This document shows positions 1 to 5,065 of a stretch of 9,429 bases of DNA, one piece after another. Within the stretch, counting starts at the first letter, position 1. Each line of letters starts with the position of its first letter. Made by a program: the position numbers and the translations under genes. Under the pieces are notes generated by a model. The model did no database searches. It was not told where the DNA came from and saw only the letters and a program-made list of their open reading frames with translations. Where the stretch lies: contig JAQGHJ010000482.1 in assembly GCA_028288905.1 (NCBI GenBank), positions 1 through 9,429 of the forward strand. The letters run 5' to 3'. The DNA comes from Phycisphaerales bacterium (GTDB taxonomy: Bacteria > Planctomycetota > Phycisphaerae > Tepidisphaerales > Tepidisphaeraceae).

Positions 1-1
1 G

Positions 2-1363
2 GCGGGGGACGAGGCGGTGGCGACCTCACGCCCCGCCGCCGCCACGCGTCCTGCCGTCGCCGCGCCGACTTCCCGCCCCGCCGCGGCCGCGTGGCCCGAT
101 ACCCGCCCGCCGGCCGACGAGGTACCCGGCCTCATCGCCGCACTGTCCGACCCCGATTGGCGGGCGCGGGACGCGGCCCAGGCCGGGCTCGTGCGGATCG
201 GGGAGCCCGCCGTGCCCGCCCTGGAGGCTGCCGCCCGGTCGACCGCCGGCCGGGACGAGTCCCGCACCGCCGCCCGGGCCGCCCTCGCGCAGGTCGCCGA
301 GGACCGGGTAAGTGGCCCGTCGTACGTCACTCTGCGGGTGTCGGATGCCCCCGCCCGCCAGGCGTACGAGGCGCTCGGCCGCCAAGCGTTCACCCCGCTC
401 AAGCCGTACGCCGACACGCTGTGGACCGAGGACGCCGGGCGGCGGAAGGTGACGGTCGCCGTCGACCGCCAGCCGTTCTGGGTCGCGATGCGGGAACTGG
501 CCCGGCAGACCGGGCTGGAGGTGCGGGACGTGAACGGGGAGCCGCGGCTCGCCCCGGCCGGCGGCGGCCCCGGCGGGCAGGCGGCGGGCCGGGCCGTCGT
601 CGCCGGGGCGTTCCTGATCGCGGCCAACCAGGTCAGCCGGAGCCGGACGGTCGACCTGTCGGCCGACGGCGACCCGCCGGTCCAGGAGGAGTTCAATATC
701 CAGTTCACCGCGTTCGCCGAGCCGAAGTTGAAGGTGCTGGGCGCGTCCTCCGTTCTGAAACTCGACGAGGCGGTGGACGACCGCGGGAACTCGCTGCTGC
801 CGCCCCCGGACCCGGCCGCGGCGGCTGCGGACGAGGTCGGTGGCCCTGTGTTCGGCGGGGACGGCTCGTACTCGCTGCTGGGCACCCTCCGGTACCCGGC
901 GAAGGACGCCGGCACCCGGATCGCCCGGCTACGCGGGTCGGCCGCGTTCGCGGTCCAGGTCGAAAGCGAGAAGATCGACTTGGCGGTGGCCGGGCTGCGG
1001 GGCACGACGAAGGCGATCAAGGGCGTCCGGGTGACGTTCGGCGAGCTGACCAAGACTGGGGACGGCTGGCAGGTGAAGCTGACGGCCGCCGCCGCCGAGG
1101 CCAACCCGCTGTGGCAGGAGGTCCAGAACACGATCCAGACCCGTCTCCGGGTCGTCGACGCGGCCGGCCAGCCGCTGGAGCAGCAGGGGTTCGGTAGCAC
1201 CGGGAACGGGTCGTCGGTCGAGGTGCAGCTGACGTTCGCCCCGAGCCACCGGGCCGAGGACGGCCGCCAGTCCGGCGACCCCGCGCGGCTGACGTGGGAG
1301 GTGCCGACCCGCACCCGGGACGTGACCGTGCCGTTCGAGTTCCGCGACCTGAAGTTGCCGTGA
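2..1363 (+). CDS. HEAT-repeat protein with secretin-N-like domain, 5' end outside window
   Basis: I do not recognise a named gene. The frame is open from base 2 and the first possible start is a GTG at 17. No signal peptide follows that GTG although the protein looks exported, so the true start is probably upstream of the window. Numbered from the GTG (448 aa), residues 1-36 are a Pro/Ala/Thr-rich linker with a repeated TSRPAAA motif. Residues 37-96 resemble a HEAT repeat pair (PGLIAALSDPDWRARDAA, then GEPAVPALEAAA). Residues 103-180 resemble the small alpha/beta domain at the N-terminus of secretins and TonB receptors (PFWVAMRELARQTGLEV). The remainder is beta-rich with no motif I know. HEAT repeats usually mediate protein contacts; the specific function is unknown. 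It lies 79 bp upstream of the ABC ATPase gene on the same strand, so co-transcription is possible. Confidence is high that it is a gene and moderate for the domains. Confidence 0.8.
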   Translation, partial: AGDEAVATSRPAAATRPAVAAPTSRPAAAAWPDTRPPADEVPGLIAALSDPDWRARDAAQAGLVRIGEPAVPALEAAARSTAGRDESRTAARAALAQVAEDRVSGPSYVTLRVSDAPARQAYEALGRQAFTPLKPYADTLWTEDAGRRKVTVAVDRQPFWVAMRELARQTGLEVRDVNGEPRLAPAGGGPGGQAAGRAVVAGAFLIAANQVSRSRTVDLSADGDPPVQEEFNIQFTAFAEPKLKVLGASSVLKLDEAVDDRGNSLLPPPDPAAAAADEVGGPVFGGDGSYSLLGTLRYPAKDAGTRIARLRGSAAFAVQVESEKIDLAVAGLRGTTKAIKGVRVTFGELTKTGDGWQVKLTAAAAEANPLWQEVQNTIQTRLRVVDAAGQPLEQQGFGSTGNGSSVEVQLTFAPSHRAEDGRQSGDPARLTWEVPTRTRDVTVPFEFRDLKLP

Positions 1364-1387
1364 TCCCGCCCCGCCTTCCCCGACACC

Positions 1388-1435
1388 CGCCGGCTGCCTT
1401 CGGCACCGCTGTCGCCCGGCGCCCATAAGCTTTTT
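1388..1435 (+). terminator. Weak terminator-like hairpin plus T-run after HEAT-repeat gene
   Basis: CGCCGG at 1388-1393 pairs perfectly with CCGGCG at 1416-1421. A small inner hairpin TGCC-TTC-GGCA lies at 1395-1405. Five T residues follow at 1431-1435, about 10 nt after the stem, which is further than in a classical intrinsic terminator. It lies between the stop of the HEAT-repeat gene and the start of the ATPase gene, so it could end the first transcript or partly insulate the second gene. It could also be chance pairing in very GC-rich DNA. Confidence 0.25.
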
Positions 1436-1442
1436 GCCACCT

Positions 1443-2237
1443 ATGCAATCTGCCCCGACCACAGACCCGGCCGCCGCCGCGCCAGCAGCAGCCCCGCCGA
1501 TCCTCGACGTCGTCGACTACCACAAGGCGTACGGCGACTTCGTCGCCGTCGACGGGCTGTCGTTCGCGGTCGGGGCCGGGCAGGTCGTCGGGCTGCTCGG
1601 GCCGAACGGGGCGGGCAAGACGACGACTATGCGGGCGATCGCCGGGATCATCCCGCCGACCCGCGGGCGGGTGGCGGTCGACGGGTTCGACGTGACGACC
1701 GACCCGGTGGAGGCGAAGCGGCGGTTGGCGTACGTCCCGGACGACCCGAAGCTGTTCGAGACTCTGACCGTGTGGGAGCACCTGCGGTTCGTCGCGGCCG
1801 CTTACGACGTTCCGGATTTGGTCGACGCCGGCGAGGAGCTGCTCGCCCGGTTCGAGCTGACGGGCAAGCGGGACACGCTGGCCCAGGAGTTGAGCCGCGG
1901 GATGCGGCAGAAGGTCGCGATCTGCTGCGCGTACCTGCACCGCCCCCGGCTGCTGCTGCTCGACGAGCCGCTGACCGGTCTGGACCCCCGCGGGATCCGG
2001 ACGATGAAGCAGTCCCTGGCCGAGCGGGCGGCCGCCGGCAGCGCGGTCGTCGTCAGCTCGCACCTGCTGTCGCTGGTCGAGGACCTTTGCACGCACCTGC
2101 TGATCGTGAACCGCGGCCGCCGGCTGTTCTACGGCCGGACCGACGAGGTCCGCGCCGCCTTCGCCGGCGCGGGAACCGACGGGTCGGCGGAGGACGCGTC
2201 GCTCGAAGAGGTGTTCTTCCGGGCGACGGAGACGTGA
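1443..2237 (+). CDS. ABC transporter ATP-binding protein, ABC-2 type
   Basis: A complete cytoplasmic nucleotide-binding subunit of 264 aa that would hydrolyse ATP to drive an ABC-2 type membrane permease, usually an exporter. I see Walker A GPNGAGKT at 53-60, ABC signature LSRGMRQKV at 150-158, Walker B LLLLDEP at 170-176, D-loop LTGLD at 177-181 and switch His207 in SSHLL. The Q-loop position reads YVPDDP, with Asp where Gln is usual; I recall acidic residues here in related ABC-2 ATPases. The C-terminal SLEEVFF segment is also typical of that group. The ATG at 1443 is preferred over an in-frame TTG at 1434; neither has a clear Shine-Dalgarno. The N-terminus has an Ala/Pro-rich tail of about 18 residues. 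No permease gene follows, so the substrate is unknown. It is not CysA of the sulfate cluster: it is on the opposite strand and lacks the extra C-terminal domain that brings CysA to roughly 350 aa. Confidence 0.93.
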   Translation: MQSAPTTDPAAAAPAAAPPILDVVDYHKAYGDFVAVDGLSFAVGAGQVVGLLGPNGAGKTTTMRAIAGIIPPTRGRVAVDGFDVTTDPVEAKRRLAYVPDDPKLFETLTVWEHLRFVAAAYDVPDLVDAGEELLARFELTGKRDTLAQELSRGMRQKVAICCAYLHRPRLLLLDEPLTGLDPRGIRTMKQSLAERAAAGSAVVVSSHLLSLVEDLCTHLLIVNRGRRLFYGRTDEVRAAFAGAGTDGSAEDASLEEVFFRATET

Positions 2238-2258
2238 AGGACGGACAGTGGTTGGGAT

Positions 2259-2325
2259 CAGCCACCCGGATCGGCCCAATCTTTGAAGAACGGTTGGAGT
2301 TCGGACTATTGGGCCGGGGTGGTTG
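2259..2325 (+). terminator. Long bulged stem-loop after the ABC ATPase gene
   Basis: CGGCCCAAT at 2272-2280 pairs perfectly with ATTGGGCCG at 2308-2316 around a 27-nt loop. The stem continues outward across a 4-nt bulge (2268-2271): CAGCCACCC at 2259-2267 pairs with GGGTGGTTG at 2317-2325, with one G-U pair. That makes 18 base pairs in all, beginning 22 nt after the ATPase stop codon. There is no T-run after it, so Rho-independent termination is uncertain. mRNA 3'-end stabilisation, or a barrier to convergent transcription from cysW, are alternatives. The pairing is seen directly; the role is inferred from position. Confidence 0.45.
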
Positions 2326-2773
2326 TCGTGAGGGCTGAACCGGAGCTTCTTTTCGCGGGGCAACGCCCGGCAGGCCCACTTCTACTCGTGGTGGCGAATC
2401 TTCAGCCGCCGCTCGGCAAATCTCCGAAGGCGTCGTCCTGCTGATGTGCGCCCGTTCCCTACCGAGCGCCGTGCGGTGGTCCGCTCACAGGGGCTGGAAT
2501 GCTGCGAGGTGCGGCCAGCCATCGGTGGCGGCGATTGCCCCCTCGAGTGGCGAGCGGTCCGGTCGCACGGCGACACCCGTACCGGCCCCTCTGCCGGGCA
2601 GGCTGAAGCCCGCGATTCTGCGCCCGCCCCGCGACTCCGCTAGTCCCGCGCGGGCGGTGGGGTGACGGTCCGGTGGCGGGGCTGCAGCCATCGAGATCCG
2701 GCGGCTTTGGCACACGCGCCCGCGAGCGGGGCCGCGCCCTCTCGGCTTAGGACCGCCCTACGCTGTTCCGATT

Positions 2774-2831
2774 TGAGCAGTCGATCCTCCGCGGCTGGCG
2801 GACGGCGGACGGAAGTATCCGCGCCTGCTCA
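2774..2831 (-). terminator. Branched inverted repeat just after cysW, possible terminator
   Basis: TGAGCAG at 2774-2780 pairs with CTGCTCA at 2825-2831. An inner hairpin pairs GCGGA at 2805-2809 with TCCGC at 2818-2822 around 8 nt. Reading along the minus strand, the structure starts 12 nt after the cysW stop codon, the expected place for the end of the sulfate operon transcript. No T-run follows on that strand, so support is only positional. Confidence 0.22.
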
Positions 2832-2842
2832 TCCCGCCGCGT

Positions 2843-3721
2843 TCACATCGGCCGCTCGGTCGCCGCCATCTCTTCCTTATACCGCCACTCGACGACCGCC
2901 TTCACGGCGATCGTCAGCAGCCCGACGACGGCCAGCAGGCTGGCAGCGGCGAACACGGGGACGACCGTCACCACCGTCTCGTAGTACAGCCGCTCGATCC
3001 GGAGCGGGAGCGTCTGCTGGGCGGCCGACCGGTCGGACACGACGTACACCGCCCCGAACTCCCCGACCGCCCTGGCGTTGCACAGGATCACGCCGTACAG
3101 CAGCCCCCACTTGACGTTCGGGAGCGTGACCCGGCGGAACACCGTCCACCCGCCGGCCCCGAGCGACCGGGCGGCCTGCTCCTCGTCCGTCCCCTGGGCC
3201 TGCATGAGCGGGATCAGCTCCCGGGCGACGAACGGGAACGTGATGAACACGGTCGCCAGCACCATGCCCGGCAGGGCGAACGTGACCCGCGGCGTCACCT
3301 CGAACGTCCCGATCAGCGGGACGGCCAGCTCGTACGTGCCGTTCACCCACGCGAACCACCCGGTCCGCCCGAACAGGAGCCACAGCGACAGCCCGGCGAT
3401 GACCGGGGAGACGGCGAACGGCAGGTCGATGAGCGTGACGAGGACGCTCTTGCCGCGGAACGCGAACTTCGTCACGCACCAGGCGGCCGCGACGCCGAAC
3501 AGGGTGTTCAGCGGGACCGAGACGGCGGCCGTGACGAGCGACAGCTTCACCGAGTGCCACGTCCGCGGGTCGGCCACCTGCTGCCAGTACGCGGCCCAGC
3601 CGGCCCGCAGCCCCTCGTAGAACACGACGGCCAGCGGCAGGACGAGGAACGCGACGACCAGCACCGCCGCCAGGGCGATGAGGGCGAGCCGGACGAGGGG
3701 CGAGGGGGCGGTGGCGCGCAT
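2843..3721 (-). CDS. cysW: Sulfate/thiosulfate ABC transporter permease CysW
   Basis: One of the two inner-membrane permeases of the CysTWA importer, which moves sulfate or thiosulfate from the periplasmic receptor into the cytoplasm. From the ATG at 3721 the protein is 292 aa, close to the 291 aa I recall for E. coli CysW. It matches that family throughout: LIDLPFAVSPVIAGL at 98-112, FPFVARELIP at 162-171, the ATPase-contacting EAA loop at about 180-205 (EEQAARSLGAGGW then FRRVTLPNVKWG), and NARAVGEFGAV at 215-225. About six hydrophobic segments are visible, the first at 11-35. The frame stays open upstream to an ATG at 3874, but those 51 residues come from an inverted-repeat element and are not family-like, so I reject that start. 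No clear Shine-Dalgarno precedes 3721. It follows cysT after 174 bp and is the last gene of the cluster; no cysA follows. Confidence 0.95.
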   Translation of the reverse strand: MRATAPSPLVRLALIALAAVLVVAFLVLPLAVVFYEGLRAGWAAYWQQVADPRTWHSVKLSLVTAAVSVPLNTLFGVAAAWCVTKFAFRGKSVLVTLIDLPFAVSPVIAGLSLWLLFGRTGWFAWVNGTYELAVPLIGTFEVTPRVTFALPGMVLATVFITFPFVARELIPLMQAQGTDEEQAARSLGAGGWTVFRRVTLPNVKWGLLYGVILCNARAVGEFGAVYVVSDRSAAQQTLPLRIERLYYETVVTVVPVFAAASLLAVVGLLTIAVKAVVEWRYKEEMAATERPM

Positions 3722-3772
3722 CAGGAATCTGGTCAGCTCACGCTCTGCAGGCTTGGCAGCGGCGGCACCCCT

Positions 3773-3879
3773 GTGGCATGGGCGTCCCGCCCACGCTCGG
3801 GCTGGAGCGCGCAGGGGGTCACGACGTTTCGGCCCGCCCGCGTCGACTGGCGTAAGCATGGGCGGGACGCCCATGCCAC
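3773..3879. repeat. Inverted-repeat element between cysT and cysW
   Basis: The arms at 3773-3796 and 3856-3879 are reverse complements at 23 of 24 positions, separated by 59 nt. Each arm is also self-complementary. The right arm forms a perfect 9-bp hairpin, GCATGGGCG-GGA-CGCCCATGC (3856-3876), and the left arm a 6-bp one, TGGGCG-TCC-CGCCCA. The element fills most of the 174-bp gap between the cysT stop and the cysW start. The arms resemble palindromic repeats I recall as dispersed in planctomycete genomes, where their spurious translations contain strings such as HGRPAHA. The structure is seen directly; the dispersed status needs a genome search. It could be a remnant of a small non-autonomous element or a mRNA-processing or stability element. 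Confidence 0.8.
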
Positions 3880-3895
3880 GGGAGCACTGCCCGCC

Positions 3896-4825
3896 TCACG
3901 CGACGGCCGACCCGCCCCGGCCGGCCACCCGCCGCTGGAACGCGTTGATCGCCAGCAGCAGGACGAACGACGTCGCCAACAGCACGACGGCGACGGCCGT
4001 CGGGGCGGCGAAGGTGTCGTCTTCCTCCATCAGCAGGATGATCTGATGGGCGGTGATCTGGGTCTGCGGGCGGTTGCCGGCGATGAAGATGACCGACCCG
4101 TACTCGCCGAGCCCGCGGGCGAACGCCAGCGCGAATCCGGTGATCAAGGCCGGCACGAGCTGCGGCAGGACCACCCGGCGGAACGTCAGCCACGGCCCGG
4201 CCCCGAGGCTGACCGACGCCTCCTCCGCCTCCCGCTCCAGCTCTCGGACGACCGGCTGCACGGTTCGGACCACGAACGGCAGGCCAACGAACATCAGCGC
4301 CACGACGACCCCGAGTGGGGTGCGGGTGACGCGGTCGTACCAGTCGACCCGAACCGGCCACCCGCCGCCGCCGGCTTCGCCGAACCCCCGCCACGCCGGC
4401 CACGGGTACGCGAACCCGGCCGCGTCCAGCGCCCGCCCGACCCACCCGCGGTCCGAGTACAGGAAAGCCAGGGCGATGCCGGCGACCGCCGTCGGCAGGG
4501 CGAACGGCAGGTCGATGACCGCGTCCATCACCCGCCGGCCGGGAAACGCGTACCGACCGAGCACCCAGGCGATCAGGAACCCGACGCCGACGTTCGCCAA
4601 GGCGGCCAGGGCCGACGCCCCGATCGTCAGCCGGTACGCCCCGAGCACCTGCTCGCTGAGCACGATCCGCCGGAACTCGTCCCACCCCAGCGTCCCCGCC
4701 CGCGCCGCCAGGGCGGCCAGCGGCAGCAGGACGATCAGGCTCAAGTACGCCACGGAGTACCCCAGCGACAGCCCGAAGCCCGGCAACACGCGGCGTGGGC
4801 GGGGATGGCGGGGACGGGGCGGCAT
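3896..4825 (-). CDS. cysT: Sulfate/thiosulfate ABC transporter permease CysT (CysU)
   Basis: The second membrane permease of the sulfate/thiosulfate importer, expected to pair with CysW. From the ATG at 4825 it is 309 aa against about 277 in E. coli. Family landmarks are RRVLPGFGLSLG at 11-22, DLPFALPTAVAGIALA at 105-120, LPFVVRTVQPV at 182-192, the EAA loop at 200-221 (EEASVSLGAG then FRRVVLP) and RGLGEYGSVIFIAGN at 237-251. Six hydrophobic segments are visible. The frame extends to a GTG at 4885, but the RRVLPGF motif sits about 6 residues from the start in E. coli, which supports 4825. No Shine-Dalgarno is evident at either. An insertion of about 25-30 Gly/Trp/Pro-rich residues (about 138-166) lies in the extracytoplasmic loop after the DLPFALP segment and accounts for most of the extra length. 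It lies 240 bp after sbp and 174 bp before cysW, with a palindromic repeat in each gap. Confidence 0.95.
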   Translation of the reverse strand: MPPRPRHPRPRRVLPGFGLSLGYSVAYLSLIVLLPLAALAARAGTLGWDEFRRIVLSEQVLGAYRLTIGASALAALANVGVGFLIAWVLGRYAFPGRRVMDAVIDLPFALPTAVAGIALAFLYSDRGWVGRALDAAGFAYPWPAWRGFGEAGGGGWPVRVDWYDRVTRTPLGVVVALMFVGLPFVVRTVQPVVRELEREAEEASVSLGAGPWLTFRRVVLPQLVPALITGFALAFARGLGEYGSVIFIAGNRPQTQITAHQIILLMEEDDTFAAPTAVAVVLLATSFVLLLAINAFQRRVAGRGGSAVA

Positions 4826-4913
4826 TGGGAACGGGCGGTGGAACGCGGAGCGTTCAACGTGGGGGACGGGGGTCGTGGGACGCACCGACTCGGCAGGACT
4901 GTTCCTTCCCCCA

Positions 4914-4944
4914 TTTAGCGTCAGCCCGCAGGACTGACGCTAAA
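4914..4944. repeat. Perfect 11-bp palindromic repeat between sbp and cysT
   Basis: TTTAGCGTCAG at 4914-4924 and CTGACGCTAAA at 4934-4944 are exact reverse complements around a 9-nt loop (CCCGCAGGA). It lies in the 240-bp sbp-cysT gap, 121 nt past the sbp stop in the direction of transcription. I recall closely similar palindromes scattered through planctomycete genomes, so it is probably a REP-like element. A hairpin here could protect the sbp message from 3' decay or reduce read-through into the permease genes. Confidence 0.8.
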
Positions 4945-5024
4945 AGATTCAACGCGGGGAGGGTTCGCCGCTTCCCCACAATCGATCTTCAACCCTCCAC
5001 CGTCGGCGCTCGCCTTCGCCTTCT

Positions 5025-5048
5025 AATCCGCAATCGGAAATCCGCAAT
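5025..5048. repeat. Short direct repeat after sbp
   Basis: AATCCGCAAT occurs twice, at 5025-5034 and 5039-5048, separated by CGGA (14-bp period). It begins 18 bp beyond the sbp stop, in a stretch less GC-rich than the genes around it. Together with the palindrome at 4914-4944 it suggests that this gap has collected small repeats. No function is apparent. Confidence 0.6.
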
Positions 5049-5065
5049 TCTCTCCCTCCCCTCCG

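Larger units (their letters stand above)
2238..2842. other. 605-bp convergent intergenic region without a convincing gene
   Basis: Between the converging ATPase and cysW genes I find no open frame with a recognisable product. Several short frames exist on both strands (for example 2444-2665 plus and 2485-2715 minus), but their translations are Arg/Pro/Ala-rich, lack domains and overlap one another, as expected in GC-rich non-coding DNA. The region holds the stem-loop at 2259-2325, a small imperfect palindrome at 2598-2613 (GCAGGCT-GA-AGCCCGC) and a branched inverted repeat at 2774-2831 near the cysW stop. A decayed gene or an unannotated small RNA cannot be excluded. Confidence 0.55.

Noticed and set aside
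1443..2237. The ABC ATPase as the missing CysA of the sulfate importer
   Set aside because: It has ABC-2 type C-terminal features, is about 90 residues too short for CysA, and is convergent with the sulfate operon.
1017..2363. Minus-strand open frame (448 codons) opposite the HEAT-repeat and ATPase genes
   Set aside because: It is antisense to intact Walker A, signature and Walker B motifs, and its product is Arg/Gly/Pro-rich without family resemblance.
2444..2665. Short plus-strand frame as a possible small gene in the convergent gap
   Set aside because: Arg/Pro/Ala-rich product, no ribosome-binding site or domain, and overlapping alternatives in other frames of similar quality.
4826..4885. 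N-terminal extension of CysT to a GTG at 4885
   Set aside because: The RRVLPGF motif is close to the start in known CysT, and the extra 20 residues show no family similarity or ribosome-binding site.
3554..4918. Long plus-strand open frame (454 codons) opposite cysT and the cysT-cysW gap
   Set aside because: The translation is Arg/Gln/Asp/Pro-rich with no domain, while the opposite strand encodes clear CysT membrane segments. It is a codon-bias shadow in GC-rich DNA.
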